From Gnetum montanum (taxonomy: Eukaryota > Streptophyta > Gnetopsida > Gnetales > Gnetaceae): a stretch of DNA of 58,001 nucleotides. A model generated the notes under the pieces. It saw only the letters and a list, made by a program, of their open reading frames with translations. It did no database searches and was not told the DNA's origin. Below are positions 10,961 to 23,745 of this stretch, piece by piece. Position 1 is the first letter of the stretch; every line of letters starts with the position of its first letter. Both the position numbers and the translations under genes were made by a program. The stretch is taken from contig MNCI01003930.1 of assembly GCA_015680685.1 (NCBI GenBank), positions 48,306-106,306 of the forward strand, in the 5' to 3' direction.

Positions 10961-13818
10961 TCACAATGAGCAAAGGAGGTCATGACCAAGTTTTATAGGC
11001 TCAAAGTTGTATTTTTTTTATTTTAGAGCTTGTTTGACTTGTGCCAATGCATTTAGGAAATCCTTACCACTGTTAGTTTCTTTGTCAATCTTCATCTCCT
11101 TCATGTGGCCCTGGAAACAAATCTCTTGAGGAGGAGATTTGGGCTGGCCTTCTTTGCTTACTTTTGAGCCTCAATGCTTGGTTGTTGATTATTTACAGTG
11201 GTTGTTTTAGTTGTCGTGGCCATCGGAATAGAAGACAAGGGGATGAGCTTAGAAAGATCTATCACCAAATGTTTCTTAATCATTTTTTCAACAAGGTGCT
11301 CGTTGGGACTCCTGGGTTGCCACCTAGACTACCTATTATTGTATGTGGGATGATGCCTTAGGTGAGTAGGGCCCAATGTAGTTCCCACCACTAGACTCTA
11401 AGTAGGTGGAGAGTCTTTGTGTTGAGGCACCCTAATGATAAAAGGTGTCTAGGTTGTTGTCACTACAACATACTGTGGGGCCCTAATCACAAAGGGTTTC
11501 ATGGACAACTAAGGTGATGCTCTAATGATAAAAAGGGATCTTGAGCTAGTTGACATTGAGGAGGCCCCAATGTTACCAGAGGGTATGCAAACCACAAATG
11601 GTTCTTGTGCCAGTTTTGAGTCGTCATCAATGCTGATGACATTGATAACATAGCCTACGCCACTTGCATTAAGAGGATCTTTGTAGACCTTCATTAATTG
11701 ATTTTTTGGATGAACTGGTTTGGTTGCATCAAGGACTAGTTGGCCTTCGTTAATTATGTGTTGTATGTCATCTCATAGGACCATGTAGAAGTCTATGTCA
11801 TGATAAAGCAGTTGATGATAATGGAAAAATCAGTCCAACCTAAAATGCTTAGGGACTGGAGGCTCGTTTGGCATGGCTGCTTATGGGTTTCTGAGGAGCT
11901 CATAGTAGTGATCATGATTCTTGCAAGCATCCTTAGACATCTACTTATACTAGATACGCACATCATTAAGTAGTTAAGCCAAGAGTTCTAATAGCTTGAT
12001 GGGCAATGGTGTGTACTTTGAGTGATACTTGCACTCAAAGTTTGGCCTTGGGGCAGCTTGCCCCATGGCTGTTGATGGTGCAAAATGGTTGGTTGCCATA
12101 GTGCCAGAGTCAAATTCCTTTTTGTTGGCTAGAACTTTAGGTGCCTTGGTTGTTAGTTTGGCATTGCTTAGCTTGGCCTCATTGGCCACTATTATAACAA
12201 TTGTGGTTGCCTTGCCATTTTCTTTGTCCTTCTTTGCATATGCATTTTTGTAGGCCACAAAGGCTAGGTCCTTACTAGCCTCTGCCACATCTTAAATGCT
12301 CTTTTTTTGAGTGAACACCTAGCCCAAGAAGTGTGGAGCAAGGTAATACAACTTTGACTTAATGAAGTCATTCACTACACCTTTGAAAATGGCCAATAAG
12401 TGGATTTCCACGATATGCTTGTGAATTTCATTAAGTGCAATGCTGCAGCACTGAATCAATTTTTGCACAAGCTCTAAGTGGCCCTACTTGATTTGCATTA
12501 ATTGATCCATGGTCACCTCAGACTTCAAGTTGTACTTTAAGTCAGTGATGAATTAACTAAGCAATTACTCCAAGGGAGATATGGAGGCCCTAGGGAATGT
12601 GTTGTACTAGTCTAGTGCATTGCTAGTCAAGGACATGGAAAATGCATAGATGATTGCATGCAACCATGCCTGTAATAGAAGGCATTCAAAACAAAAGTTC
12701 ACTAGATGGACGTTAGGATCTCTCTCACCATTGTATTTAGTAAACTGAGGAAGTTGGACTCTAGGAGGTAGGGTCAGTGATGAAACCATAAGACTAATCA
12801 GGTCATCCTAGTAAAATTCCATCGCATGAACTGTTTCGAAGGACAAGGATTTGAGCCACTTAACCTCCTTGATGAGTGTCTAAATGAGCTAAAATGCTTA
12901 GTCCAAGCTTATGATGGATGTAGTGGGCTACACCAATTGTGTTTCCCACTGTGCTACTTGAGTGACCCATTGCCCCACTACAGGCTACACAACCATATGA
13001 GATGCTTGTTATGCATGTTGTTACATGTACTTCTATGTGTGCTACGTCATGGGCACAGAGGTTAGAGTCCACCACACAATTGTGGCTTGCACCATTGTCA
13101 GGGGTGCCAATGGAATAGGTAGAATGTACAATGCCTGAGCCAGTGGTGGTTGGGAATTTTACACTGTGTGTACATAAGGTTGCATTGGCATCATGGATGC
13201 CAACATGAAGGATTACACAAACTGTGCAGACATCACAAAGGGAAAGGTGGCAAATGATCCTACACCCTGATGCATGTGATGTATGCAGGTTGGGGTGACA
13301 GATGGTCCTGCACCCTGATGCATATGCACTTGATGACTTGCCATCACAAGGGTTGACCCTGGAGGTGACAAAGGGGATGTAACTTCTTGATAAAAGGTGG
13401 ATAGCTAGGACTGCTAAGGGATGAAACTAGAGGTAGCCTACTAGAAGGAGGCATAAAAGGGGTTCTCATTCTCCGAACAAGCCTCAAAGTCATCCTACCC
13501 ATCCTGAAGGGGCTCCTCATAATTAATTGACACATCATGCTCATTCGACCCACTCAATCAAATGAGTTGGTTAAGTAGCCACCAAAAGGTCTTGGTGAGT
13601 GGAATGAAATGGTTGGAGGCAATGAAGTACTTCCTCTCATTCTGGTGTATGATTTTGTAACCTTATTTGGTGTCCATTTCTTAGGGGGTTTAAGGATAGA
13701 CCCACCTAAATTTTTTCACAAAGGAAGTTATATTTTTTGTCATTGAGTACCATGTACTTGGGTGGTTGGTTGCGTATTCTGAGTAATTGCCTCTCTGCCA
13801 AAGTGGATCCCCTAGCCT
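10961..13818 (-). pseudogene. element B gag, broken and cut at its N-terminal part
   Basis: The order on the minus strand is an N-terminal fragment near 13815-13600 with LWQRGNYSEY and KYNFLCEKI, then a variable segment. The gag domain follows, with LPQFTKYNGERDPNVHLVNF (12789-12607 piece), AFSMSLTSNALD, and the Lys-rich piece at 12288-11974 ending FECKYHSKYTPLPIK. The knuckle region (about 11850-11770) has lost its cysteines (FHYHQLLYHDIDFY). The N-terminal end abuts an LTR at 13819 with no leader or primer site between, so that LTR is not B's own 5' LTR but has landed in, or recombined into, B's gag. Confidence 0.75.
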
Positions 13819-15321
13819 TGTAATGACCGAAAACATTGATGTTTAGAATTTCCAAGGGGTCAATGGATGCACAGCCTTAACCCAGCCTCTATGTGAGGGC
13901 CTTGCTGGAAACAGAGGAAGAGTGCCCTAAATGGTCTTGTTGATCGAATAGGAACTTTGTTGGTTGCAATGAGGGTGGTGGGTGCAATTGAGGGGTGGTG
14001 TGATTAGCCAAAATCCAAATGCAAATAATCCAAAATGGTGCTAAGTGTCAAAGTAGTGTTCCACAGTGCTAAGTGTAGAGTGTAGCCACATAATGAAGGC
14101 AAGTGTAGCCAAGGGTTTCAACCGATATGGGGACGTCAACCCACAAAGACTACCACCTAATTGTAATATAGCATGATGAAACATGAAAAAATGCAAAAAG
14201 ATGTAGGAAAAATGCAAGAAAATGCTAGAAATGGGAGAGAGAAATGGAAAACCACCCCAAATGGGAGCATAGTTAACTCCAACAAGGTCTTAAAAGATAC
14301 ATAGTGTACAACAAGTGTAGTGGAAGCATNGTCTTAAAAGATACATAGTGTACAACAAGTGTAGTGGAAGCATAGTCACAATCTTGATGGTGTTGGGTCA
14401 TGAAGTCTAGTGCTCACTATGAGAAATAGTGCCTACTGGGTTGGCCACTATGGTGTACTATGCAGTGTTCTATAGGGCTACAATGGGACTGTGGTGTACC
14501 ATGCAGTGTAGGGTTGTAATGGAACTGTAGTGTACCATGTGATGTAGGGCTATAATGGAGCCATGGTGTACCATGTGATGTAGGGTTGCAATGGGGCCAC
14601 AATGTACCATGTGTTGTAGGGCTACAATAGGGCTATGGTGTACCATGTGGTGCAGGTATGCCTCTCTATTGATGTGGTGTGCTCTAGGTCTTATTTTCCC
14701 ATGAAGCTAAGTGCCAAGATGCCAAAATGTCAAATGCTAAATGAAAGTGTCAAATACCAACCCCTAAAATGTTGGGGATCCAAGGGTATTTATAGGGCTA
14801 GGGTTAGCCCAAAATGTGGATCAAAAGCCACGTGGTAGTGTGGTAAGTGGGACTATGAGAAAATCTGAAAAAAAAATTCTAAATTTTCTAACTCTGGCTA
14901 CTACGCTCACCCCTTATTATGGGTGGGATGCATAACTCAGTAGTTAGAAAACATTTTGCAAAACTGGTGTCCCATGCTAGCTACACAGCTATGCTTTAGA
15001 GCATAACAAGGGCAATGAGAGTGTAGCACAATACTTAGAAAAATTTCTATAGCTTGCTACACTCACCTCATGTTATGCATAGGACATGTAACTTTGCAGT
15101 TAGAAAACATTTTGCAAAATAGGTATTCCATGTTGGCTATGCTAGCTATGCTCTCAAGCATAGCAAGGGCAATGAGAGCATAGCACAACACTTAAAAAAA
15201 TTTCTACAACAAGTGTCATCATTCTTACACTTAGAAAAAATTTGGTCAAAGTGCCATCATTTTGACACTTAGCCAAATTTGTAGTTGAGATGCCAGAGCC
15301 TAAAATTTTTATGGTCTTTCA
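13819..15321 (-). repeat. LTR of the gag-PR family (3' LTR of element C)
   Basis: It runs from TGTAATGACCG to GTCTTTCA (1503 bp). On the minus strand TATAAATA is at 14794-14787. U3 (above 14794) holds two ~155-bp repeats (about 14870-15200) with CTAGCT...GAGCATAGC motifs. Downstream of the TATA box, 14450-14656 holds five to six copies of a ~42-bp unit ('ggtgtaccatgtgatgtagggc' type). Its high side leads straight into the 3' tail of element C, which makes it C's 3' LTR. Its length is inflated by the duplicated sequence around the N at 14330. Confidence 0.8.
14287..14373. other. 43-bp duplication around a single N: assembly join
   Basis: The 43 bases at 14287-14329 (from gtcttaaaag to gtggaagcat) are repeated without change at 14331-14373, with one N at 14330 between. 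LTR C has only one copy of the equivalent sequence near 21765-21810. This pattern is that of two contig ends that overlap but were not merged. Confidence 0.8.
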
Positions 15322-17290
15322 ATGGCCTTTCTTTGTTGATGTCTAGAGGAGTGGCCTAAGAGATGTTGACAAAGAATCATAAAACACCACAGCAACCTTT
15401 ACACCAACATTACTAGTCGATACAAGATCAAGTGTCATTCCACCATGTTCAAGAGTGTTGTGGATAAGGGTATGCTAGGGAAAAGTGTGTAGGCAATGTG
15501 CAAGGGAGATGAAATGCAAGTAGAGGAAATAAAATGCAAATAGTGTATCCTGATGCAAGATGTGAAGTTAGCATGGCTGACAATGACCATGGCATGAAGT
15601 GGCTTGCCCCTGTAATGTGGACCTTTGATCAAAGTGCTTATGAGAGAGTCAAGGTGTGGACTCAAGGCTTAGCCAGTTGTGAAATTGTAGCATTGTCAAT
15701 TTTCTCAGGGTTGTGCTTTTTCCTTTTCTTTTCTTTTTCTTGCATTTTTTTCTTTTTTCTTTACTTTTTTGCTTTGCTGCAAGGCGAACCTTTACTAGGT
15801 TCAACTTACTACTGAATGCTAGCTGCAAGTTGTCCATTGAGTATATGGGCTTTGTTTTGATGCAACCGTGTTGCATCTATAGGATAGGTGTTTCCTCCCA
15901 GGGATAAGTTGCATTACATGCGCTTGGGCTTTGACTAGCCAAAGAAGGCTCCCCATGGAATAAGTTATGTTATGTCCACCATGGGTTCTATGATTGATGT
16001 GAGGAGAATGCCATATGTGCCATAGTGCATATGCATCACAGCGATGTACAATCATGAGTATGCAGGGGATGAGAAGCTACTGGGATGAAGGAGTGGATCT
16101 GCATTGGCTGTAATGGGATGAGGGGGATGTGCACTCTTGAGTGGCTTTTTCCAATTATGCATATTGGAGTGATGTGGGAACTTGCTGTTGCGATGAGATG
16201 CATCTTTGCACAACCACCTCTTAGGCTTCATCCTACAAACACAACTCCAAGAAGATAAGAAAACTACACAACATGAAATGCAAATGCAAATGCTAGATGT
16301 GAAGATGCTGCAAGTGCTAGATGCGAAGATGCTACAAATGTGTCAAATGTCATGTCAGTTGCAAGTGCTTAGGAAGCTAGTGAAAGTGCCAAGGCAATGA
16401 TGCTACAAGTCCTCCAAAGGCTGCACTAATGGAAGTTTCTCTAAAAGACCATTAGAATAGTTGGAGGTGACGATGTTGCAAGTGCACAAACCTAGTTTAA
16501 GGTCCTGAAAAACTATGGAGTGCTAGTTTATAGTCCTAGTAGACTATTATGTGCTAGTTTAAAGTGGTAGCAAATGAGCTATTATGCTAGTTTAATGTCA
16601 TGAAACAAGGATAATATGTGCTACTTTATACTCATAATGGATTATCTATGCCAGTTTTTTGCATCATGGTGGATGAGTGCTTACCTTACTTGTGTGAGGT
16701 GCGATGTTGCATGCATAGTCATGCTATGTGCTTACAAGATCCTACAAAAATCAACTAGAAAAACAACATCAAGTGGCACCTATCATAAATAGAGTTAAAA
16801 TGCACAAATGAAAGGAAAGTAATGTGAAGAGTAATAGTTTTAGGCCATTTCAGGCCACAACAGTAGTTTAAGACCATTTTGGCCTATCAAGTGTTGCTAG
16901 TTTTGGGACATTTCAGGCCATCACTAGTTTAAGGCCATTTCAGGCCATCACAAAGGGGTTGATCGTTTATGGCCATTCTGAGTTGTACATTGCTAGTTTA
17001 AGGCCATGGCAGATCATAGGTTACTAGTTTAAAGCCATTTTGGGCCATGGGCTATTTAAAGGCCTTTTCGGGCCACATGTTTTTTGCAATTTTAGTTTTA
17101 TGATTTTTATGTGTTTTTGATGTTTTTCAAATGAAATCCATAAGCTAAGTCAATGAATGTGTAAACAAAGTAAAAAATGTGTGAACAAAATGAAATGCAT
17201 GTTCTAAGCAAGCAGGAAAAATGTAAATGCGTAGGCTAATGCAATGCAAATGAAAGTCAAAAATGCATGGCAAGTGGAAGCAAAGGGTAG
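15322..17290 (-). repeat. element C 3' non-coding tail with tandem-repeat blocks
   Basis: Directly after the LTR, 15327-15334 on the minus strand is AAAGAAAG, a possible polypurine tract. The rest matches the tail of element D (39907-42420) in order. It has a conserved stretch near 15780-16000 ('ctttgactagcca', 'ggtgtttcctccca'), an array of 'tagtttaatgtcatg' units (about 16500-16680), then 'ttaaggccatttcaggcc' units (about 16830-17080). No coding frame is shared between C and D here, so I regard it as non-coding. Confidence 0.7.
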
Positions 17291-17960
17291 GTAGGAACCT
17301 AACACATTTTTGGCCAAGGGAGTGCCTTGATCCAGTAGTTGTTTCCTAATCTAGTCTTGATTAGGGGACGTGTAGGGATTAGGTCCCTCTGGGAAGTTAT
17401 TAGCTTTAACCACTCATTTGGGTGTGTCATCCTTAAGCATTGCATTGGTTGCCACATATGCATCACCAAGAAGCTTCACCTTCAACACTTGCTCCATGTT
17501 TATGTTATGGATAGTTCAAGAGGAGGCATTATCACTGTGGATGATAACTTGACCACCTTCATATGGAAGGTGGACTTCATGGTGGATGGAAGAGGAGATA
17601 GCCCGGAGTTGAGCTAGCCAAGGCCTACCCAAGATTAGGTTGAAGCCTAGCATCTCCTCTATGATAGTGAAATCTACGCTGGTGGGGAATTTCTCTCCTA
17701 CCATGAAGGCTATGTTGATTATACCCCTAATGGTGATGCGTAATCCATTGAAGGACATTGGACTTGTGGTTTTGGTTGTTTTGATTTCATCTGCTAGGCC
17801 TAACTTGTCAATGATGGAGTACAGGACTACATTTGTTGTTGCACCATCATTGACATGCACTCTGTGGATCATGCACTATCCAACATGTATGCTAATGGAT
17901 AGTGGAGCTATAGTAACCTCCCCTCATTCAAGGTTGACCTTGACTACATCATCATAAAAC
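17291..17960 (-). pseudogene. element C aspartic protease plus conserved tail
   Basis: The 118-codon open piece 17872-17516 is a retropepsin-type domain. It begins HRVHVNDGATTNVVLYSII (the active-site region, with D-G-A in place of the classical D-S/T-G), followed by FNGLRITIRGIINIAFMVG, EEMLGFNLILGRPWLAQL and SSIHHEVHLPYEGGQ. The tail continues to about 17290 with one stop and holds IRKQLLDQGTPLAKNVLGSY. Similar DDG-type sites occur in plant Gypsy proteases, so the change need not be a loss. The domain would mature the gag polyprotein. No RT or integrase follows; non-coding repeats begin directly. Confidence 0.8.
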
Positions 17961-20830
17961 ACTAGGGATGTTAAACTTGATTCCTGTGGTGTAGGGGGCA
18001 ACATCATTGCATGGATGGAGTTCTCATCTGCAAGGATGTCCTTCGTAATAGAAATGGAGGCCAACATCTAGGCCAATGCTTGGTGGTGAGCAGATGAGGT
18101 CATGACCAAATTGTATAAGCTTAACATTGTGTTCTTTTGCTTGAGCATTTGTTTCACCTGGGTTAGTGCAACTACAAAGTCCTTGTCGTTAGCGTTTGTG
18201 TTGGCCTTAACTTCCTCCATGCGGCTAGAGAGATGAATCTCTCATGAAGGGGGCTTAGGCTTGGGTTGCTTGGCCTACTTTGGGGTAGGGACCTCAATGT
18301 TCAGTTGTTGCTTGCTGGTTATGGCCTTTGCTTCAGCCAAAGGGGTTGCAAGGCACTTGTTCATCCTCTTATGTTTCCGTTTGGTAGGCCTACCCCAATT
18401 GCTAGTGGGATCAACCCTTGAAGGAGGAGAGACCAAGATATTACCCACTGTTGGGCTTTGGGTAGGTGAGGGGCCATCACATTATGGCACCCTTATGAAA
18501 AATGGTGGTTTAGGAGCTATTTTAGGGCCAACTTATTATGGCACCTTAATGATGAAAGGTTTCTTAGCTGTTGTTGTTGCTACGTCATGCCAATTTAACG
18601 TCTTAGCAAATGATTGGTTTGGTTGCTAGTTTAATGTCTTAGCAAATGATTGCTATGGGACCTTGACCACAAAGGATATTGTGGGTACTCAATGTGGCAC
18701 TTTGATAACAAAGGGGGGGCCTCTTACTTGTGGAGGCTAAGGGGATCCTTGCCTTGCTAAGAGGCATGCATATCACAAAAGGTTATTATGCAGGTTTAGA
18801 CTTGCCACCTACGCTAATGGAGTTTATGACATAGGGGGCATTGTCTGCATGGGATTGACTCACTATGTTGAGCACTAGTTGGCTTCATTCTATCATTTTT
18901 TGCAGGTCATCCTAAAAAACATGACAGTTGTCACTAGTATGACCAGACATCTGGTGGTAATGACAGTATTGGTCCAACTTGAAGTGTTTTGGGACTGGGG
19001 ACTCATTTGGTACTACTAAAGTGGGGTTCCTTAGTAGTTTGTAGTACCTATCATGCTTTTGGCAAGCAATCTTTGATGCGTGTTTGTATTGGATTCACTT
19101 TACTTTCAAGAGTTTCTCTAGTAGTTCAAAGAGTTTCATTGGTAGCAATGTATACTTTGAGCGATCCTTGCTCTCAAAGTTGGGCCTTGGGGTGGCCCTT
19201 ATTGATGTAGGCAAGTTCGTGCCAAAGTTGGTAGCTTTTTGAGCTGGGGCCTTGGGCTTCTTAGCCATCAATTCCTAGTTGGTTGCTTTTGTGCTTATGG
19301 CCACTATTGCCACTATTGCATTTTTCTTGCATGCATGTTGATTTTTGTAGGCCACATAGGCCAAGTCATTACTAGCTTGGGATACCTCTTCTATGCCTTT
19401 CTTTAGGACAAAGGCTTGGCTGAGAGACTTCAGGGCTAGGTAATACAATTTAGACTTGATGAAGTCATTCATTGCATCCTTGAAGATGGCCAATAGGTGC
19501 ATCTCTACTAGGGGTTCACGCATTTCGCTCAATGTGACATTTCAACATTGGAAAAATTTTGGCATGGGCTCTAGGGGCCCTTGCTTAACTTGCATGAGTT
19601 GGTCAAGGGTTTCTTTAGGCTTTAGCTTGTACCTAAAGTGTGTCACAAACTGGCTTACGAGATCATCCAAAGAAGAGATTGAGGTCTTGGGTAGCGTAAA
19701 ATACCAGCTTAAATCCTTTCCAAAAAGTGACATGGAGAACACATGCATGATGGCATGTGGCTAAGCTTGAAGGAGCAAACACTTGGATCGAAATGTGACC
19801 AAGTGTGTGTTGGGGTTCCCTTTACCATTGTACTTGGTGAGTTGAGGTAACTAGACCCAAATTGGAAGGGTCATGGGTGGGACTGTAGGACTTATGGGAT
19901 CGTCCCAGTAGAAGTCCACCACCTTGATGATTTTCGAGGAGGTAGCTTTGAGTTGGTTGATCTCCTCCGTCAAACTTTGGATCAGCTAGAATGCTTGATC
20001 TAAGCTTGGGGAGGTGTCAATCGGTTGCACTAGCTGGGCTTGTGTTGGTTGCATAACATAGGGTTGGATTGTTGGTTGTAGAGTTTGCCAATTTAACATC
20101 ATAGCAAATGATCGTTGCTAATTTAATGTCATAGCAAATAATCGTTGCTAGTTTAACATCATAGTAAACAAGTTTAGTTGATGTGTTGGCTAAGGGATGG
20201 ATGTGGTGACCAAGGTGGACCACACATGAGTGGGTTGGATAGATGCCATGGACACCAATGAGACAAGTAGGATGTGGGATGCTTGAATCATCTAGTGTTG
20301 GGAGGTGGCCCCTATGTGAGCATAGGGTTGGGCAAATGCAATAGTCGCTTGTAAGGAAGGTTGAATTGGCATGATCACCATCGTAGAGAGGATGGGTGGA
20401 ACGAACCAAAGAGGGATCATACTAGGGAGCGGTTGTTGAAAGATAGTGTAGAAGGGGCTCTTACATTTAGAGTGGGCCTCGAACTCATCTTCTTCCTCTT
20501 GTGATGCTTCCTCATAGGTTGTCCCTACATCATGCTCATTTGCACATATGAGTTAGGAAAACAGCTAGTGGTAGGACTCTGTGAGTGGGATTATGTCGAA
20601 CAAGGAGGCGTTGTACTCCCATTTGTTCTAGTGAACTCATTCATAGTCCTATTTGGCTCCAAGTTAAGGCAATCCACTTGTAATCCTACTTGGATTTTAG
20701 CATAAACAAAATTGTATTGTTCATGGCTTAGCACGACATGCTTTGGGTGGATTGTGATGTCAAATATGTTAGAAACCAACATGGAAGGTTGATCTTAATT
20801 CATGTTCACAGATTGAGTTGTGAGAGTTGC
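17961..20830 (-). pseudogene. element C gag, broken
   Basis: On the minus strand: an N-terminal piece at 20782-20591 (VVLSHEQYNFVYAKIQVG), a variable piece at 20409-20017, the capsid domain at 19748-19275, and a knuckle near 18985-18930 (CHYHQMSGHTSDNC, C-x2-H-x4-H-x4-C, all four ligands present). The capsid domain carries FSMSLFGKDLSWYFTLPKTS, DLVSQFVTHFRYKLKPKETL and IFKDAMNDFIKSKLYYLALK. A Pro-rich linker leads to the protease. The variable piece contains three tandem copies of a ten-residue unit, KLATIICYD(V/I), from a 30-bp DNA repeat also present in the non-coding tails. Stops fall mostly at Gln, Arg or Trp positions. Confidence 0.85.
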
Positions 20831-21287
20831 TATTTGCAAGAAAGAAATGGCTTGCTATTTGCAAAAAATAAACGGCTAACTCTGAAAATTGCAGAAAAAT
20901 GACTAAGTCTCTAGTGGTAGAAAAAATGGCTAAGTATAAAAATGTAGAAAAATAGCTAAGTGTAAAAATGCAAAAAAATGGATAAGTATGAAATTGCAAA
21001 AATTTGGCTAAGTATGAAATTGTGAAAATTTGGCTAAGTATGAAAATGTAGAAAAAATGCTAACTGTGAAAGCTATTGAAAATGGCTAGCTTTGGTGCTA
21101 CGCTCACTATGCCGGAGCCAACTACGCTCTCCCAAGCACCTAGAAATTTGGTTAAGTGCCAAAGATATGCTTCAACTTTTGTCCAGCGAGGTTCCAAGGG
21201 AACCAACAATGGAGTCCAATCTACACCAACCGATGGTGGAGGGAGCACATGGAACAACAATCAAAAAATGCAAAAGGAAATGGCAAG
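20831..21287 (-). repeat. element C leader with ~28-bp 'ggctaagtatgaaaatg' repeats
   Basis: About eight imperfect units of 26-30 bp with the core 'tggctaagta(t/a)(g/a)aaa(a/t)tg' run from about 20850 to 21090. The same array occurs in the leaders of E (about 23310-23410) and D (about 45680-45840), so it is a family trait placed between primer site and gag. Confidence 0.7.
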
Positions 21288-21305
21288 GCCCTCCTTTTAG
21301 CTCCA
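21288..21305 (-). other. primer binding site of element C
   Basis: The minus strand reads TGGAGCTAAAAGGAGGGC, two substitutions from that of element A, five bases from the LTR terminus. Confidence 0.75.
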
Positions 21306-21310
21306 AAAAC

Positions 21311-23177
21311 TATAACAACTGAAAATGTTAGTGGCTAGAATCATCGAGGTGTCAATGGATACAAAACTTAACCCCATCTCTGTGTGAGGGCCTTGCTAGA
21401 AATAGAGGTAGAGCACCCTAAATGGTCTTGTTGATCGAATAGGGACTTTGCCGGTTGTAATCGGGGCAATAGGTACAACCAAGGGATGGCGTGGTTCACC
21501 AAAATGCAAATGCAAACAACATGAAATGATGCTAAGTGTCAAAGTGATGTTTCATGGTGCTAAGTGTAGAGCATAGCCATGAAATGGGGGAGAGTGTAGC
21601 CAAGGGTTTCAACTAACACCAGGGTGTCAACCCATGGAGACTATTGCCCAAGCATAATACAACATGATGATGTGTTAAAATGCAAAAAAATGCAAGAAAA
21701 TGCTAGAAAAAAGAGAGAGAAATGGAACATTTCCCTAAATAGGAGCATAGTTAACTCCAAAAGGGTCTCAGAAGGTACACAATGTATAATAGGTGCAATG
21801 GAAGCATAGTCACAATCTTGGTGGTGTCAAGCCATAAAGTCTAATGCTCGCTATCATGAACCATGCCTACCTAGTTGGCCACTGTGGTGTATCGTGTAGT
21901 GTTCTACAAGGATGCAATGGGGTTGTAGTGTACCATGTGGTGTAGGGCTGCAATAGGGCCATGGTGTACCATGTGGTGCAAGGCTGCAATGGGGCTGTGG
22001 TGTACCATGCGGTGTAGCTATGCCTCTCTCCTAGTGTGGTGTGCTCTAGGTCTCGTTCGCCCACAGAGCTAAGTGCCATGATGCCAAAATACCAAATGCC
22101 AAATGAAAGTGCCAACTACCAATACCTAAAACGTTGGGGGTCCAGGGGTATTTATAGGGCTAGGGTTAGCCCAAAATGTGGATCAAATGCCATGTGGCAG
22201 TGCAGTAGGTAGGACTACAAGAAAGTCTCAAAAAAATTTCTAAGTCTAGGGGTGATTAGAAAAATTTTGAAAATTTTCCAACTCTGGTTGCTATGCTCAC
22301 CCTTTGTTATGCACAGGATGTGTAACTCAATAGTTAGAAAAAATTTTGCAAACCTGGTATCTTGTGCTAGCTACGCTAGCTACACTCTAGAGTGTAGTAG
22401 AGGCAATGGGAGTGTAGCACAACACTTAGAAAAATTTTTGTAACTTGTTACACTTGCCCCATGTTACATGTGGGATGTATAACTCAATAGTTAGAAAATT
22501 TTTTGCAAAATTGGTGTCTTGTGCTGGCTATGCTAGCTATGCTCTAGAGCATAGCAGGGGCAATGGAAGTGTAAAACAACACTTAGAAAATTTTTTGTAG
22601 TTTGCTACACTCATCTTGTGTTATGCATAGGACTCGTAACTCAGCAGTTAGAAAAAATTTCACAAAACTGATGTTCCGGCTATGCTAGCTATGCTCTAGA
22701 GCCTAGTAGCGGTAATGGAAGCGTAGCACAACACTTAGAAAAATTTCTATAGTTTGCTACACTTGCACCATGGTACACGCAGGATGAGTAACTCAGCAAT
22801 TAGAAAAAAGTTTGCAAAATTAGTTTCATATGCTAGCTACACTAACTATGCTCTAGAGTGTAGTAGGGGCAATGGAAGTGTAGCACAATGCTTAGAAAAA
22901 TTTCTACAACTTGCTACACTCACCTTGTGTTACACATGGGATGCATAACTCAACAATTAGAAAAAATTTCACAAAACTAGTATTTCGTGCTAGCTACACT
23001 AGCTACACTCTAGAGCATAGTAGGGGCAATGAAAGCATAACACAACACTTAAAAAAAATTTGTAACAAGTATCACCATTCTTACACTAAGAAAAAATTTG
23101 GGCAAAATGCCACTATTTTAACACTTAGCCAAATTTGCAGTTGAGGAGCCAAAGCCTAAAATTTTTTTGGTGTTTCA
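21311..23177 (-). repeat. element C 5' LTR with expanded U3 array
   Basis: About 1867 bp, the longest LTR of the family. It ends TGTTTCA at 23177. The inner end, opposite the primer site, reads TATAACAACTG where TGTTGTGATCG is expected, so the terminal TG is mutated to TA. TATAAATA on the minus strand is at 22156-22149. The U3 above it is dominated by a tandem array (22257-23060). R/U5 holds about three ~42-bp units at 21880-22012. Confidence 0.8.
22257..23060 (-). repeat. five ~155-bp tandem repeats in the U3 of LTR C
   Basis: Units begin with 'ttagaaaaattt' near 22257, 22427, 22583, 22733 and 22894 and end near 23050 (spacing 150-170). Each unit contains a palindrome centred on CTCTAGAG, of the type 'gctatgctctagagcatagc'. 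LTR 13819-15321 has about two such units. Position upstream of the TATA box suggests an enhancer-like role, which is inference. Confidence 0.75.
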
Positions 23178-23745
23178 GGTTCCAAGGAGATCAATTGTGA
23201 TCTCTTGCTGACTGGGTTGAACAACAACTGTAATTAGGGTAGAGGTTGAGGGTTGCTCAAGATTCATAATGCTACATGAAAGATGCAAACGTTGCCAAAG
23301 CTGCAGATGCTTAAATAACTAAGTATAGAAATGTTGAAAAATGACTAAGTAAGAATATGCTGAAAAGTATTGAGAAAATGGCTAAGTCTAAAAATGCTAG
23401 TGAAGAAAAAAACTAACTCTGGTATGCTACACTTGCTACATTGAGGCTTGCTACACTTTCATGCTGAGAGCTAGCTATGCTTTCCTGAGCACATAGAGTT
23501 TTGGCTAAGTGCCAAAGATACACTTTGGCTTTCGTCCAATAGGGTTCTAGGGGAATCAACAACTAGGTCCAATCTACATGAACTAACTCATAGACAACTT
23601 CTGCATTGGCCTATGATCCAACTACTGCTATGATAGGTCCACAAGGGTGTCAAGTCTATGCTAGCCTGAAACTAGTAGCGAAGGTGCAAAGAGCATGTGG
23701 GACTACCACTGAAATGGCACGGTCATCCTTCTAATGTCAAAAAAT
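23178..23745 (-). repeat. element E leader remnant
   Basis: The sequence matches the leader of C: the 'ctaagta...aaaatg' repeats (23310-23410) and the stretch 'ttggctaagtgccaaagata' (about 23502) are also found near 21150. At its high end 23722-23739 is a decayed primer site (minus strand TGACATTAGAAGGATGAC). Gag of this element is absent: C's LTR begins where gag would be approached. Confidence 0.6.

Noticed and set aside
14417-14602. Minus-strand frame with 14-residue repeats (PTSHGTP type)
   Set aside because: It is produced by the ~42-bp tandem units in an LTR; LTR C has the same units in a different frame.
22252-23144. Three open frames with repeated peptides (ASYTSYTLE-SRGN) that look like a repeat protein
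   Set aside because: They lie on the plus strand in the U3 tandem array of a minus-strand LTR, in three different frames, and follow the DNA repeat.
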